This document shows positions 43,479 to 54,748 of a stretch of 64,000 nucleotides of DNA, piece by piece. Within the stretch, counting starts at the first letter, position 1. Each line of letters starts with the position of its first letter. Location: NCBI GenBank assembly GCA_016191285.1, contig JACPPA010000013.1, forward strand, positions 1 through 64,000, given 5' to 3'. The DNA is from Gammaproteobacteria bacterium. Its GTDB lineage: Bacteria; Pseudomonadota; Gammaproteobacteria; Ga0077536. Made by a program: the position numbers and the translations under genes. The notes under the pieces were generated by a model. That model saw only the letters and a list, made by a program, of their open reading frames with translations. It was not told where the DNA came from and searched no databases.

Positions 43479-46400
43479 ATGGCAAAAAGCAAAAATACCG
43501 CAGCCGCCTACGCCGCCCTCGAATGCGAGCTTGCCGAAGCCCGCGCCTACCAGGCCGCGACGGCTGAAGTATTGCGCGTGATTGGCAGTTCGATGGCAGA
43601 TTCGCGGCCGGTGTTCGAGAAAATTCTCGATAGCTGCGAGGTGCTGTTCGATGTAAAGCAGATGTTTTTGATCTTAGTCGATGACGAAGGACAAGCGCAC
43701 GCCGTTACCTGGCGCGGAGAACAGATGGATGCGGCAGCGCGAACGCTACCGCGGCCGGTAGAAGAGACAGCGACAGGACTCGCCATCCGCGTCGGCCAGC
43801 CTGTCCATTTTCCGGATATCGAAAAGGTCGCAGAGACAATACCGCCAGCGGTGCGCGCTCTTTTCGATCAGGTCGGGAATTTCTCGGTGGTGTTTGCGCC
43901 GTTGCTGCGGAATGGCCGAGGTATTGGATCCATTGGCCTATTTCGTATCCCGCAGAAGGCCTTCACCGACAAGGAAATCTCGCTGCTGACCACTTTCGCC
44001 GACCAAGCCGTGATCGCGATCGAGAACGCGCGCCTGTTCCGCGAGACCCAGGAAGCCTTAGAGCGCCAGACCGCGACGGCTGAAATCTTGCAGGTCATCA
44101 GCGAATCGCCGACTGATGTGCAGCCGGTGTTCGATGCGATCACCGAACGGGCGATGGCGCTGTCCAATGCGGCGTTCGGCGCGATGATGCGTTTTGACGG
44201 CGAGTTGCAGGACGTGCTGGCGGTACGCGGGTTCTCGCCGGCCGGCGAGGCGGCGTTCAGAGCGCTGTGGCCGCAGAAACTGACACCGGACGACTCCTCC
44301 GCACGCGCCATTCTGGCCTGTGCGCCGGTACAAATTCCCGACTACGCGTCCGAACGCGGTGGAGCGGCATTGGTGTTTCTTGATGCTAAGGAACCCATTC
44401 GAGGTGCGCTATCGGTGCCGTTAGTCCGCGAAGGACGCTGCATCGGTACGATTAACGTCGGTCGCCCGGAACCTGGAAATTTCCCGCAAGAAACGGTCAC
44501 GCTGCTACAAACCTTCGCGTCGCAGGCCGTCATCGCGATCGAGAACGTGCGAATGTTCAACGAAACGCGCGAAGCGCTGGAACACCAAACGGCGAGTGCC
44601 GAAGTGTTGCGCGTGATCTCGAGTTCGGTCGCGGATGCACAGCCGGTGTTCGAGAAAATCCTCGATAGTTGTGAGAGTCTATTTGTGGTCGATCAGGTGG
44701 TGATTACCTTAGTGCAACCCGATGACCAGCTGGACGTTGCCGCTGGTCGGGGAAAATTTATTGAAGCCGTTAGACGAAGCTTTCCAAAGCCCTTGGCCGA
44801 AACCAGCACCGCACAAGCAATCCTTGAACTCCGCACCATCCATATCGCCGATGCGGCCGCAGTCGCGGAGACGCTGTCTCCCGGGCTGCACGCTGTGCTC
44901 GAACAGGGCGGAAACTACTCGATTGTCATTGCGCCGCTCATCCGAAATCACTTAGGCATTGGCTCGATCACGCTTTTGCGTACTCCGCCAAAACCCTTCA
45001 CCGACAAAGAAATATCGCTACTCACTACCTTCGCCGACCAAGCCGTGATCGCAATCGAGAACGCGCGGATGTTCCGCGAGACCCAGGAAGCGCTCGAACG
45101 CCAGACCGCGATGAGCGACATCCTGCGCGTCATCTCCGAATCGCCGACCGATGTGCAACCGGTGTTCGACGCGATCGTCGATCGCGCGATTACGTTGACC
45201 CGTGCAACGATGGGGGTCGCCACGCGCTTCGACGGCGAACGCCTGCATCTGGTAGGCATAGGGGATATGTCCGAGGCTCAAATCGCCTCGGCACGGAATA
45301 TCTTTCCGACTGTGCCGACTCGCGGCACGTTGAACGGTCGCGCGGCGTTGGCGCGCGCGCCCGTGCAAATTCCAGATTTTGCCCTGGACGAGGATTACCG
45401 CGTCCAGGTTCGGGATGACAGTGTGACAAGTGGGCTCGCGGTACCGCTGCTCCGCGAAGGTCGTGTGCTCGGCACGATAATGGTGGTGCGGCCAGAACGC
45501 GGGTTGTTTCCGGAGAATCTGGTCGATCTCTTGCGCGCGTTTGCGGATCAAGCAGTCATTGCCATCGAAAACGTGCGCCTCTTCAACGAAACCCGCGAAG
45601 CGCTCGAACAGCAGACCGCGATCAGCGAAATCCTGCGCGTAACCACTGAGTCACCCACCGATGTGCAGCCGGTGCTCGATGCGATCGCCGATCACGCGGT
45701 GCGACTGTGCGCGGCGGCCTCGGCGTCGATATTTCTAATCGAAGGAGACCACCTGCGCCACGTGTCCACGCGGGGTGCGTTGGCGAGCCAAGCGCTCGCG
45801 CTCGCGCTGGAGTTGGTGCCGATCGATCGCACCTCGACCTCCGGGCGCGCGGTGGTCGATCGGGCAACCATCCATGTCGAAGACCTACAGCTTCCCGCCA
45901 TGGCCGCCGAGTACCCACGCGGCTTTGAGATCGCGAGACGTCTCGGTCACCGCACCCTCGTCGTCACGCCCTTGTTCCGCGAAGGCAAACCGTTCGGCAC
46001 CATTCTGCTGCGGCGGCTGGAAGTGAAACCGTTCAACGAACGCGAGATCGCGTTGCTGCGCACTTTCGGCGACCAGGCCGCGATCGCGCTGGAGAACACG
46101 CGGCTGTTCAATGAGACGCAGGAGGCACTCGCGCGGCAGACCGCGACCGCCGACATTCTGCGCGTGATCAGCGGTTCGCCGACCGATGTGCGGCCGGTGT
46201 TTGATAGCATCGTTTTAACTGCCATCCAACTGCTCGGCTGCGACATGGCGTTCGTCATGCTGCGCGATGCCACCACCGTCTCGACCGTGGCGGCCGCGAC
46301 ACGCGACGGTCTGCGCGCCGATTTCGCGGCCATCACGATGCCGATAGATCCGCAGCACAATTTTCCGGCGCGCGTTATTGTCGATAAGGCCACGTTGCAC

Positions 46401-49241
46401 CTTCCGGACTGGTCACAGATCGAACTCCCAGCGCACGAGCGCGCGATCCGAGATCAGTTTGGCGTGAACTCGGCAATTTTCCTGCCGCTGCTCCGCGACG
46501 GCGAGTGCATCGGTTTACTCACCTTCAGCAGTTATCGATCCCACGCCTTCGGCGATAAGCTGGTCGCGCTGGCGGAATCGTTCCGCGACCAGGCCTTGAT
46601 CGCGATCCAAAACACGCGACTGTTCAACGAAACCAGGGAAGCGTTGGAGCAGCAAACCGCGACGGCCGAAATTCTCCGCGTGATCAGTGAATCCCCGAGC
46701 GACATTCAGCCGGTGTTCCATGCGATCACGCAGGCCGCGCGGCGTTTGTTCGCGGTGCCTCACGCCGGTTTGATTTTGCGTGAAGGTGAGTGCTTTCGGG
46801 TGATGTCGAGAGCCGCGCTCGGTCAATCCGTCATGGGACCCTTTTCCGATCTCACCCCACTTGACGTGAATGCGAACTTTCCATCACGGGTGATCGTGAA
46901 CAAGCAGATGTTGCACATCCCGAACTGGGACGCGGTGGAACTGCCACCCTATGAGCAGCGCGTGTACGAAAAGGAAGGTTTCCGTGCAATCCTCGCGTTG
47001 CCGATCATGCGTGGGCCCGAATGCATCGGCGTCGTGGGCGTCATGCGCGATAAGGCGGGTGCCTTCTCGGACAAGGAAATCAACTTGATGCGGTCGTTCG
47101 TGAGTCAAGCCGTGATCGCGATTGAGAACGTGCGGCTGTTCAATGAGACGAAGGAAGCGTTGGAACAGCAGACGGCGACCGCCGAAGTGCTGAAGGTGAT
47201 CAGCAGTTCGGTCGCCGATACGCAGCCGGTGTTCGAGAAGATCCTGGACAGTTGCGAGCAGTTGTTCGAGACCAATCACCTCGCTATGTTTCTGTCGCGC
47301 GACGGTCTCATGCACATCGCTGCAATGCGTGGCAGCAGAAATGATGCGATCAAGTCCATTTATCCGCTGCCAATAGAGGACACGGTGAGTGGGATTGCGC
47401 TTCGTGAACGGCGCACCCTGCATTACCCCAACTACGCCAGCGTCGAAAACCCGCCGGCGGTTCTGCAGCGCATTTACGATCGGACCGGCGATCAATCCTT
47501 CATGGTCGCGCCAATGTTGTGGGAAGGCGGTGGCATCGGCACGATAGTCATCGGACGTTACCCCCCACGGCCATTCTCGGACAAGGAGCTGGCGTTGCTG
47601 ACAACCTTCGCCGATCAAGCCGTGATCGCAATTCAGAACGCGCGATTGTTCAAAGAGGCCCAGGAAGCGCGCGCCGCCGCTGAAACCGCCAACGAGGCCA
47701 AGAGTTCGTTCCTGGCGACGATGAGCCATGAGATCCGCACACCGATGAATGCGGTGATCGGCCTGAGCGGGCTGTTGCTGGATACGCAGTTGGATTCCGA
47801 GCAGCGCGACTATGCGGCGACGATCCGCGATTCGGGCGACGCGCTGTTGACCATCATCAATGACATCCTCGACTTCTCCAAAATCGAAGCGGGGCGCATG
47901 GATATCGAGGCGCATCCGTTCGATCTGCGCGAGTGTGTGGAGTCCGCGCTCGATCTGGTGAGTTCGCGCGCGGCCGAAAAGCATCTTGATCTCGCCTACT
48001 TGTTCGAGGGTGAGATACCGGTCGCGATCGACAGCGACGTGACGCGGCTGCGACAGATCTTGCTTAATTTATTGGCAAATGCGGTGAAGTTTACGGAGCG
48101 TGGTGAGGTGGTGTTGGCGGTGAGTGCGCGGCCCTCGACAGCAGGCCGCGTGGAGCTGACTTTCGCCGTACGCGATACCGGCATCGGCCTCACGGCTGAA
48201 GGGATGAGGCGGTTGTTCCAATCGTTCTCCCAGGCCGACTCCTCGACCACACGGAAATACGGCGGCACTGGGCTGGGCTTGGCGATCAGCCGGCGGCTCG
48301 CCGAACTGATGGGCGGGCGCATGTGGGCCGAGAGCGCCGGCCCGGGCTTGGGATCCACCTTCTTTTTTTCCATCGATGCCCCCACTGCCGAGGCGCCGCA
48401 CACGCGAGCGCGCGACTTCGTCGGCCCTCAGCCCGAGTTGCGCGGCAAACGGCTGTTGGTGGTGGACGACAATGCCACCAATCGACGAGTACTGGCGCTG
48501 CAGGCGGAAAAGTGGGGCATGGTGTCGCGCGCGACCGACTCCCCGGTCGAGGCCTTGCGCTGGCTGGCGGCGGGTGAAGCATTCGATGCCGCTATTCTCG
48601 ACATGCACATGCCCGAAATGGATGGCATTGCGCTGGCGCGCCAGGTGCGCGCGCTGCGTCCGACGTTGCTACTGATGCTGTTCAGCTCACTCGGCCGGCG
48701 CGAAGCCGCCGATACCGAGGGTCTGTTCGGGGCGTATCTGATGAAGCCGATGCGGCAGTCGCAGTTGTTCGATGCGCTGGTCGGTCTGCTGCTGCACGAT
48801 ATTCCCGAGCGCCCCGTGCTGCCGGCGAAGCCGAGCATGGACCCCGGCATGGCCACGCGCCACCCGCTGCGGATCTTATTGGCCGAAGACAATGTCGTGA
48901 ACCAGAAGCTCGCGTTGCGTCTGCTGCAGCAGCTCGGGTACCGCGCCGACCTCGCCGCCAACGGCGTCGAGGCCATCGAATCGGTCGAGCGCCAGCCCTA
49001 TGATGTGGTGCTGATGGATGTGCAGATGCCGGAGATGGATGGGCTTGAAGCGTCGCGCCGCATCACCACGCGCTGGTCATTACCTGCGAGGCCGCGGATT
49101 GTCGCGATGACCGCGAACGCCATGCAGGGCGATCGCGAGATGTGCCTCGCCGCGGGCATGGATGATTATCTGACCAAACCGATTCGCGTCGACCAGTTGG
49201 TCAAGGCACTGCATCAAGTCACTGCGCGTAAGGATTCATGA
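43479..49241 (+). CDS. Hybrid sensor histidine kinase with eight GAF domains and two receivers
   Basis: This 1920-residue soluble protein has eight GAF domains repeated every 170-174 residues, starting near 29, 199, 371, 543, 713, 887, 1059 and 1232. Each ends in a signalling-helix linker of the type I-E-N-x-R-L-F-x-E-T-x-E-A-L-E-x-Q-T-A. HisKA follows with H1417 in [13 protein letters not shown], and HATPase with DTGIGL and [10 protein letters not shown]. Receiver 1 has D1708 in [10 protein letters not shown] and receiver 2 has D1847 in [10 protein letters not shown]. By sequence class the GAFs run A-B-A-B-C-D-E-A. GAF domains bind cyclic nucleotides, heme, tetrapyrroles or small molecules; the ligands here cannot be named. 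The Hpt gene downstream likely relays its phosphate. Confidence 0.93.
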   Translation: MAKSKNTAAAYAALECELAEARAYQAATAEVLRVIGSSMADSRPVFEKILDSCEVLFDVKQMFLILVDDEGQAHAVTWRGEQMDAAARTLPRPVEETATGLAIRVGQPVHFPDIEKVAETIPPAVRALFDQVGNFSVVFAPLLRNGRGIGSIGLFRIPQKAFTDKEISLLTTFADQAVIAIENARLFRETQEALERQTATAEILQVISESPTDVQPVFDAITERAMALSNAAFGAMMRFDGELQDVLAVRGFSPAGEAAFRALWPQKLTPDDSSARAILACAPVQIPDYASERGGAALVFLDAKEPIRGALSVPLVREGRCIGTINVGRPEPGNFPQETVTLLQTFASQAVIAIENVRMFNETREALEHQTASAEVLRVISSSVADAQPVFEKILDSCESLFVVDQVVITLVQPDDQLDVAAGRGKFIEAVRRSFPKPLAETSTAQAILELRTIHIADAAAVAETLSPGLHAVLEQGGNYSIVIAPLIRNHLGIGSITLLRTPPKPFTDKEISLLTTFADQAVIAIENARMFRETQEALERQTAMSDILRVISESPTDVQPVFDAIVDRAITLTRATMGVATRFDGERLHLVGIGDMSEAQIASARNIFPTVPTRGTLNGRAALARAPVQIPDFALDEDYRVQVRDDSVTSGLAVPLLREGRVLGTIMVVRPERGLFPENLVDLLRAFADQAVIAIENVRLFNETREALEQQTAISEILRVTTESPTDVQPVLDAIADHAVRLCAAASASIFLIEGDHLRHVSTRGALASQALALALELVPIDRTSTSGRAVVDRATIHVEDLQLPAMAAEYPRGFEIARRLGHRTLVVTPLFREGKPFGTILLRRLEVKPFNEREIALLRTFGDQAAIALENTRLFNETQEALARQTATADILRVISGSPTDVRPVFDSIVLTAIQLLGCDMAFVMLRDATTVSTVAAATRDGLRADFAAITMPIDPQHNFPARVIVDKATLHLPDWSQIELPAHERAIRDQFGVNSAIFLPLLRDGECIGLLTFSSYRSHAFGDKLVALAESFRDQALIAIQNTRLFNETREALEQQTATAEILRVISESPSDIQPVFHAITQAARRLFAVPHAGLILREGECFRVMSRAALGQSVMGPFSDLTPLDVNANFPSRVIVNKQMLHIPNWDAVELPPYEQRVYEKEGFRAILALPIMRGPECIGVVGVMRDKAGAFSDKEINLMRSFVSQAVIAIENVRLFNETKEALEQQTATAEVLKVISSSVADTQPVFEKILDSCEQLFETNHLAMFLSRDGLMHIAAMRGSRNDAIKSIYPLPIEDTVSGIALRERRTLHYPNYASVENPPAVLQRIYDRTGDQSFMVAPMLWEGGGIGTIVIGRYPPRPFSDKELALLTTFADQAVIAIQNARLFKEAQEARAAAETANEAKSSFLATMSHEIRTPMNAVIGLSGLLLDTQLDSEQRDYAATIRDSGDALLTIINDILDFSKIEAGRMDIEAHPFDLRECVESALDLVSSRAAEKHLDLAYLFEGEIPVAIDSDVTRLRQILLNLLANAVKFTERGEVVLAVSARPSTAGRVELTFAVRDTGIGLTAEGMRRLFQSFSQADSSTTRKYGGTGLGLAISRRLAELMGGRMWAESAGPGLGSTFFFSIDAPTAEAPHTRARDFVGPQPELRGKRLLVVDDNATNRRVLALQAEKWGMVSRATDSPVEALRWLAAGEAFDAAILDMHMPEMDGIALARQVRALRPTLLLMLFSSLGRREAADTEGLFGAYLMKPMRQSQLFDALVGLLLHDIPERPVLPAKPSMDPGMATRHPLRILLAEDNVVNQKLALRLLQQLGYRADLAANGVEAIESVERQPYDVVLMDVQMPEMDGLEASRRITTRWSLPARPRIVAMTANAMQGDREMCLAAGMDDYLTKPIRVDQLVKALHQVTARKDS

Positions 49242-49307
49242 AGCGCCAGACGCTCTCACCGACTCAGCGAATTGACACTTTCGTCACCGTTCGACTAGTT
49301 TGCTCCC

Positions 49308-49616
49308 ATGATTAATGTGGTTAAAAAGGACCTTGAGAAGGTCGCCGAGCGGTGTCGACGCGTTGGGGCTTTACGGCTGGATATCTTCGGATCGGCTGTT
49401 CGGCCGGATTTTGATCCGACAACCAGCGATCTCGATTTTTTGGTGCAGTTCGAGGATCTCCCTCCAGCAAGATACGCCGATGCCTATTTCATACTCAAGG
49501 AAAGTCTGGAGGCTCTTTTCGGCAGACAAATCGATCTAATCACCGAAGCCAGCTTGGAAAATCCATACTTTCGCGCACGCGTGCAAGCTGAGCGCCAGAC
49601 GGTTTATGCACGCTGA
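49308..49616 (+). CDS. MNT-type nucleotidyltransferase (MNT/HEPN antitoxin)
   Basis: This 102-residue minimal nucleotidyltransferase has RLDIFGSAVRPDFDPTTSDLDFLVQF, the G-S-x(10)-D-x-D catalytic motif, followed by the third Asp in FGRQIDLITEAS. In MNT-HEPN systems this protein inactivates the HEPN ribonuclease by adding nucleotides to it. Only a C-terminal relic of the HEPN partner remains downstream. The module lies between the hybrid kinase and its probable Hpt partner, so it appears to have inserted into the signalling operon. Confidence 0.85.
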   Translation: MINVVKKDLEKVAERCRRVGALRLDIFGSAVRPDFDPTTSDLDFLVQFEDLPPARYADAYFILKESLEALFGRQIDLITEASLENPYFRARVQAERQTVYAR

Positions 49617-49710
49617 CACCCGCATCGATAACCGCATTGTCTGGGGTGTCGTCGAGATCAATCCAGCGCCGTTACTGGCCTCGCTGGAAAACCTTCTGGC
49701 GCAACCCTAA
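49606..49710 (+). pseudogene. HEPN toxin relic (C-terminal end)
   Basis: A 34-codon frame opens at ATG 49606, overlapping the MNT gene end. It reads MHADTRIDNRIVWGVVEINP, then PLLASLENLLAQP. This resembles the last helix of MNT-partner HEPN toxins, in which R-N-x-I/L-V/I-H-x-Y-W-x-V-D is followed by L-P-x-L-I-x-x-L-E-x-L-L. The key R-x4-6-H motif has its His replaced by Trp (NRIVWG). The first about 80 residues of a normal HEPN protein are missing. It cannot be an active RNase, leaving the antitoxin an orphan. Confidence 0.55.
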
Positions 49711-49724
49711 CCGGTATCCACGAT

Positions 49725-50060
49725 ATGACCGAGCAGGTGATCGACCATCAGACGTTTGACGAATTGAAGCAGACCGTAGGGGCCGATTTTGTTCGCGAAC
49801 TGGCCGACACATTTCTCGAAGAAGCGCCACCGATGATAGCCGAGCTGCGCGCCGCGTTTGAGGCGCGTGCCGCCGAACCGTTCCAACGCGCCGCACATTC
49901 GCTGAAGACCAATGCGAATACTTTCGGCGCGCTGGCGCTGGGCGCACAGGCGCGTGAGCTTGAACAGGGCGGCCTGCCGGCTGACGCAACCAAACTCGAT
50001 GCACTCGACACGGCTTACGCTGCAGCGGCCGCCGCCTTGCGAGCGCTCGCGCATGGCTGA
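49725..50060 (+). CDS. Stand-alone histidine phosphotransfer (Hpt) protein
   Basis: This 111-residue four-helix protein has the Hpt motif RAAHSLKTNANTFGA with phosphoacceptor H58. Helix 1 (FDELKQTVGADFVRELADTF) precedes it. Hpt proteins pass phosphate from the receiver of a hybrid kinase to a final receiver. The 1920-residue hybrid kinase ends in two receivers without an Hpt, and REC proteins follow, so this is the likely connector. Its stop overlaps the start of the REC-cyclase gene. Confidence 0.88.
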   Translation: MTEQVIDHQTFDELKQTVGADFVRELADTFLEEAPPMIAELRAAFEARAAEPFQRAAHSLKTNANTFGALALGAQARELEQGGLPADATKLDALDTAYAAAAAALRALAHG

Positions 50061-51111
50061 ACGCGGCGCGCGGCTGCTGATCGCCGACGACAACAAAGTG
50101 AACCGCCTGCTGCTCGCGCGCAGCGTCGAACTACAGGGCCATCGCGTGGCCAGCGCCGAGAACGGTCGCATCGCGCTCGATCTGTTGAAGCGCGAACCGT
50201 TCGACCTGTTGCTGCTCGATATGGAGATGCCCGAGATGGACGGCTTCCAGGTCATGGAGCAGCTGGCGGCCGATCCTCAATTGCGTGACCTGCCAGTGAT
50301 CGTGACGAGCTCACTCGAAGGCTTGGCGCATGTCGTACGCTGTATCGAACTCGGCGCGGACGATTATCTGCACAAACCGGTGAATCAGGTGCTGCTGAAG
50401 GCGCGCATCGATTCCAGCCTGGAAAAGAAGCGCCTGCGCGATCAACAGAAGGAAATGGTTAAACGGTTTGCGACCTCCGAGGTCGCGGCCGATCTGCAGC
50501 AGTCGGGCTTCGCGCTCGGCGGCCGCCGGCTACACGGCACCGTGATGTTCTGCGACATCCGCGGCTTTACTGCGCTCGTTGAATCACAGCCGCCAGAACA
50601 GATTATCGAACTACTCAACGCCTACTACGCACTGATGTTCGAAGCCATCGCGGCGCACAGTGGCGTGGTCAACCAGATGATCGGCGATGGCCTGATGGCG
50701 ATCTTTGGCGCGCCACTGCCACTGCCCGAGCCGGCGCTCGCCGCCGTGCGTGCGGCGTTAGACATGATCGAGATGATCGAACTGCTGAACGCCGAGCGCG
50801 CGGCGCAGGCAAAGCCGCCAATCGCGATCGGGATCGGGATCGCGACGGGCGAGATGATCGCCGGCTACACCGGGACCCAAACTCGCGCCACCTACACCTG
50901 CATCGGCGACACGGTTAATCTCGCGGCGCGGTTGGAAGCGCACACCAAAGTCGTTGGTCGCGCAATTTTGATCGACGGCGACACGCGCACCGCGCTCGCG
51001 GCGCGTCTGCCGACTTCCCCGCTCGGACCAGTGGTGTTCAAGGGCAAGGCGTTGCCGGTGGAGGTGTTTGTCGTGGATAGCGCTGATCGACCCTTGGGCA
51101 GGTTAAATTAA
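50053..51111 (+). CDS. Response regulator with class III nucleotidyl cyclase output (first)
   Basis: This 352-residue protein is read from ATG 50053, overlapping the Hpt stop. The receiver (1-125) has D56 in [13 protein letters not shown] and the K-P motif YLHKPV. The class III cyclase (about 160-340) has metal-binding D168 ([13 protein letters not shown]) and D212 ([12 protein letters not shown]), and [10 protein letters not shown] with the transition-state Asn and Arg. The place of the adenine-selecting Lys is Gln in VVNQMIGDG and the second base-contact site is Thr (ATYTCIGD), so the nucleotide made cannot be deduced. It should be switched by phosphorylation through the Hpt. Confidence 0.9.
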   Translation: MAERGARLLIADDNKVNRLLLARSVELQGHRVASAENGRIALDLLKREPFDLLLLDMEMPEMDGFQVMEQLAADPQLRDLPVIVTSSLEGLAHVVRCIELGADDYLHKPVNQVLLKARIDSSLEKKRLRDQQKEMVKRFATSEVAADLQQSGFALGGRRLHGTVMFCDIRGFTALVESQPPEQIIELLNAYYALMFEAIAAHSGVVNQMIGDGLMAIFGAPLPLPEPALAAVRAALDMIEMIELLNAERAAQAKPPIAIGIGIATGEMIAGYTGTQTRATYTCIGDTVNLAARLEAHTKVVGRAILIDGDTRTALAARLPTSPLGPVVFKGKALPVEVFVVDSADRPLGRLN

Positions 51112-54011
51112 TGGCAAGGACTATGCACTCTCCCGAAGCCTACGCCGCCCTCGAACGCGAACTAGCGGATGCACGCACTTACCAGGCCGCGATCGTGCTG
51201 GAGAACACGCGGTTGCTTAACGAGACCCGCGAGGCGCTCGAACAGCAGATCGCGACCGCCGAGGTGCTGCGTGTCATCGGCAGTTCGGTCGCCGATACCC
51301 AGCCCGTGTTCGAGAAGATACTAGACAGCTGCCGGACGCTGTTTGACGTGGACGAGATGACGATCTCGCTGGTCCACGACGATGGGCACGTGCATATCAA
51401 GGCCTGGCGCGGTGAGTCGATGCAGATTGCCGTTCGCGCTTTTCCCAGGCCACTCGAAGAAACGACCGCCGCGCAGGTGATTCTCGAGCGCCGAACCATT
51501 CATGTTCCAAACGTCGGTGCGGTCGTGGACACCCTGTCACCCGCTGCACGGTCCGTCTACGACCTTATTGGTAACTATTCCGCGATCAACGCACCGATGA
51601 TCCGCGATGATCGGGGCATCGGGACCATCACGCTTTTCCGCGTGCCGCCAAAGCCATTCTCGGACAAGGAAATCGCACTGCTGACGACGTTCGCCGATCA
51701 AGCCGTGATCGCGATTGAGAACGCGCGGCTGTTCCGCGAGACGCAGGAAGCGCTCGAACGCCAGACTGCGATGAGCGACATCCTGCGCGTGATCTCGGAA
51801 TCGCCGACCGATGTGCAGCCGGTGTTCGATGCGATCACCGAGCGCGCGATGGCGCTGTGCAATGCGCGGATGGGTGGCATGTCGCGCTTCGACGGCGAGC
51901 TGGTGCACCTGATGGCATTGCACGGCGTGTCGCCGGCGGCATTGGAGGCGATGCACGCCGCCTTTCCGATGAAGCCCGGTCGGAGTTCACTCAATGCGCG
52001 GGCGATCCGCGAGTGCGCGCCGGTCCAGTGCGCCGACGTGTTCGAAGACGCTAACTACGGTCCGAAGGATGCTGCCCGGCAGGCGGGTTTTCGGAGCTGC
52101 CTCGCGGTGCCGCTGCTACGCGACGGACAGGCCGTCGGCGCGATCTGGGTCGGGGGCGCGGAGCCTGGCTTGTTCGCCGACAAGCTCGTAAACCTTCTCC
52201 AAACCTTCGCCTCACAGGCCGTGATCGCCGTCGAGAACGTCCGTCTATTCAACGAGACCCGCGAAGCTCTCGAACAACAAACCGCCATCAGCGACATCCT
52301 GCGCGTGACTACCGAGTCCCCCACTGATGTGAAGCCGGTGCTGGAAGTGATCGCGGATCACGCGGTGCGGCTATGCGATGCATCGTCCGCCTCGGTTTTC
52401 TTGATCGAAGGCGACGGGTTGCGTCACGTGGCATCCGGGGGACCGACTGCGGTTCAAGCCATCACCTTGGACCTGTTGCCGATCGATCGCCAGTCCACTT
52501 CCGGTCGCGCGATCATCGACCGCACCACCGTACAAGTCGCGGACATGCATGCCGAGCAGGCGGAATTTCCGCGCGGCTATGAATATGCAAAGCGCCTGGG
52601 GCATCGCTCGATCGTCGTCGCGCCGTTGTTCCGCGAAGGCAAGCCGTTCGGCACTATTCTTCTGAGACGCTTGGATGTACGCCCGTTCAATGATCGCGAA
52701 GTGTCCCTGCTGCGCACCTTCGGTGACCAGGCCGCGATTGCGCTGGAGAACACACGCTTGTTCAACGAAACGCAGGACGCGCTCGCCCGGCAGACCGCGA
52801 CCGCCGACATTTTGCGCATCATCAGTAGTTCGCCAACCGATGTGACGCCGGTATTCGATGCCATTGTGGTCACCGCAGTGAGGCTGCTCGACTGCGATAT
52901 GGCCTTCGTGATGCGCTGTGACGACACGACGGTCTGGACGGAGGTTGCCGCGACGATTGATGGCGTGGCGCCGGAACTCGGACGCGTCACAATGCCCCTC
53001 GACCCACACGCCAATTTTCCCTCCCGCGCCATTGTGGATAAGGCAACCTTGCACTTGCCGGACTGGTCGGCCATTGAACTTCCCGCCCACGAGCTCAACA
53101 TCCGAAATCGGTTCGGGGTGAACTCGACACTGTATTTGCCGTTGTTACGACACGGTGAGTGTATTGGTTTACTGACTTTGGTCAGCTATCGGACCGGCAC
53201 CTTCGGCGATAAAGAAGTCGCACTGGCCGAGTCGTTTCGCGATCAAGCCGTAATCGCGATCGAGAACTCTCGCCTTTTCCACGAAATCCAGGACAAGAGC
53301 CGCCAGCTCGAAGCCGCCAACCAGCACAAATCCGAATTCCTCGCCAACATGTCGCACGAGCTGCGCACGCCGTTGAATGCGATCATCGGCTTCTCCGAAG
53401 TGCTGATTGAACGCATGTTCGGTGAGCTCAACGAGAAGCAGGACGATTACCTCAAGGATATCTTTACGTCCGGCAAGCATCTGCTGTCGTTAATCAACGA
53501 TATCCTCGACCTCTCGAAGATCGAAGCGGGACGCATGGAACTCGAACTTTCAACTTTCGAGGTGTCGAGTGCGATCTCGAACGCATTGATCTTGATCCGC
53601 GAACGCGCAACCCAGCATGGAATTGGTCTTAGCGTTGAAGTCGCACCGGAAGTTGGAGAATGTCGCGCGGACGAGCGCAAGTTCAAGCAGATATTGCTGA
53701 ATCTATTGTCCAACGCGGTGAAGTTCACGCCAGATGGTGGGCGCATCGAAGTGCGCGCGAACATCGTGGACGACGATGATTTGGCGGTGGCGGTGCGCGA
53801 CACCGGGATTGGCATCGCACCAGCAGATCAAGCCGCCGTGTTCGAAGAGTTCAAGCAGGTGGGGCGTCATTACACCAATAAGCAGGAAGGCACCGGCCTC
53901 GGCCTCGCGCTGACCAAGCGTTTTGTCGAATTACATGGTGGGACGCTCGGTGTGGTGAGCGCCCCGGGCGAGGGATCGACCTTTACGTTTACGATTCCGA
54001 GGCAAGCGTGA
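51111..54011 (+). CDS. Sensor histidine kinase with four GAF domains
   Basis: This 966-residue soluble kinase starts at ATG 51111 (TAATG overlap with the cyclase gene). Its first 25 residues and ribosome-site region copy the start of the 1920-residue kinase. It then joins the tail of a GAF domain ([19 protein letters not shown]) and four GAF domains beginning near 47, 218, 390 and 562. Their classes are A-B-C-D, the same order as GAFs 3-6 of the larger kinase. HisKA has H749 in [13 protein letters not shown], and HATPase has RDTGIGIAP and [10 protein letters not shown]. There is no attached receiver, so phosphate goes to separate REC proteins, probably those encoded next. Confidence 0.92.
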   Translation: MARTMHSPEAYAALERELADARTYQAAIVLENTRLLNETREALEQQIATAEVLRVIGSSVADTQPVFEKILDSCRTLFDVDEMTISLVHDDGHVHIKAWRGESMQIAVRAFPRPLEETTAAQVILERRTIHVPNVGAVVDTLSPAARSVYDLIGNYSAINAPMIRDDRGIGTITLFRVPPKPFSDKEIALLTTFADQAVIAIENARLFRETQEALERQTAMSDILRVISESPTDVQPVFDAITERAMALCNARMGGMSRFDGELVHLMALHGVSPAALEAMHAAFPMKPGRSSLNARAIRECAPVQCADVFEDANYGPKDAARQAGFRSCLAVPLLRDGQAVGAIWVGGAEPGLFADKLVNLLQTFASQAVIAVENVRLFNETREALEQQTAISDILRVTTESPTDVKPVLEVIADHAVRLCDASSASVFLIEGDGLRHVASGGPTAVQAITLDLLPIDRQSTSGRAIIDRTTVQVADMHAEQAEFPRGYEYAKRLGHRSIVVAPLFREGKPFGTILLRRLDVRPFNDREVSLLRTFGDQAAIALENTRLFNETQDALARQTATADILRIISSSPTDVTPVFDAIVVTAVRLLDCDMAFVMRCDDTTVWTEVAATIDGVAPELGRVTMPLDPHANFPSRAIVDKATLHLPDWSAIELPAHELNIRNRFGVNSTLYLPLLRHGECIGLLTLVSYRTGTFGDKEVALAESFRDQAVIAIENSRLFHEIQDKSRQLEAANQHKSEFLANMSHELRTPLNAIIGFSEVLIERMFGELNEKQDDYLKDIFTSGKHLLSLINDILDLSKIEAGRMELELSTFEVSSAISNALILIRERATQHGIGLSVEVAPEVGECRADERKFKQILLNLLSNAVKFTPDGGRIEVRANIVDDDDLAVAVRDTGIGIAPADQAAVFEEFKQVGRHYTNKQEGTGLGLALTKRFVELHGGTLGVVSAPGEGSTFTFTIPRQA

Positions 54012-54134
54012 TGATGCATTCGATAGGGCGGAAGGCGCTGCGCTTTTCCACCCTACTTGCAATACAAACTACGCACACGAATTCACGAAGATCCGATTTA
54101 TTAATGACCAAAGGCGGCCTCGGTATATAGTGAC

Positions 54135-54509
54135 ATGAAGAAAATACTCATCGTGGAAGACAACGACAAGAACATGAAGCTGGCGCGCGATATCCTGCAG
54201 GCTAAGGGTTACGCAACCTTGGAAGCGATCAGCGGCGAGGACGGTGTACGCGTGGCCACGGAACAATTACCGGACCTGGTATTGATGGATATTCAGCTAC
54301 CAGGGATCAACGGCATCGAAGCGTTCAGGCAAATTCGAGCCGATCCGCGCACCGCTGGGATCCCGGTGATTGCGTTCACCGCCTTGGTGACACCGACGGA
54401 TCGCAGCCAAGTGACCGCCGCCGGCTTCGATGCTTTTCTGAGTAAGCCGATCAACCTCAAAGAATTTGTCGCGACCATCAAGCGACTTGCCGGCGACCGC
54501 ACGCCATGA
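54135..54509 (+). CDS. Single-domain response regulator (DivK/CheY-like)
   Basis: This 124-residue receiver has no output domain: ILIVEDNDKNMKLARDIL (acidic pair), D52 in LVLMDIQLPGING, T82 in IAFTAL and K104 in FLSKPI. All catalytic residues are present. Such proteins act as phosphate shuttles or sinks, or bind target proteins. It follows the 4-GAF kinase by 123 bp and overlaps the next small gene by 4 bp. Confidence 0.92.
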   Translation: MKKILIVEDNDKNMKLARDILQAKGYATLEAISGEDGVRVATEQLPDLVLMDIQLPGINGIEAFRQIRADPRTAGIPVIAFTALVTPTDRSQVTAAGFDAFLSKPINLKEFVATIKRLAGDRTP

Positions 54510-54739
54510 ATACGACAGGCCTTACGATAACTCAGCGTCGCGCGAATCGACGTGCCTGGAAGGTAGTGCGAACGACCTTGGCCGCGGACAGCACTGTGTC
54601 ATTGGTTCCATCGGAGCAGGCGCTCGACATGATGTGGCAACTGGCCGTCGATGCCTGGGCCATGACCGGTCGGCCTTTGCCGGATTACCCACGCTGCCAA
54701 GCGCCGATACGTCGGGTGACCTTGGCAACTGACCGCTAG
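54506..54739 (+). CDS. 77-residue protein preceding an AbiEii-like nucleotidyltransferase
   Basis: The gene starts inside the REC stop (ATGA). The protein is basic at the start (ITQRRANRRAWKVVRTTL) and continues SEQALDMMWQLAVDAWAMTG and PLPDYPRCQAPIRR. Proteins with this W-x-L-(A/T)-x-x-A-W...P-x-P-x-Y-x-R pattern are, from memory, often encoded next to DUF6036/AbiEii-type nucleotidyltransferases, as here, which suggests an antitoxin- or partner-like role. This is inference from arrangement; no DNA-binding motif is clear. Confidence 0.6.
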   Translation: MNTTGLTITQRRANRRAWKVVRTTLAADSTVSLVPSEQALDMMWQLAVDAWAMTGRPLPDYPRCQAPIRRVTLATDR

Positions 54740-54748
54740 GGCCGCTAC

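Noticed and set aside
46884-47984. Long open frame (366 codons) on the strand opposite the 8-GAF kinase
   Set aside because: It lies wholly antisense to a clear coding region, has no family motif and no ribosome site. High GC codon bias explains it.
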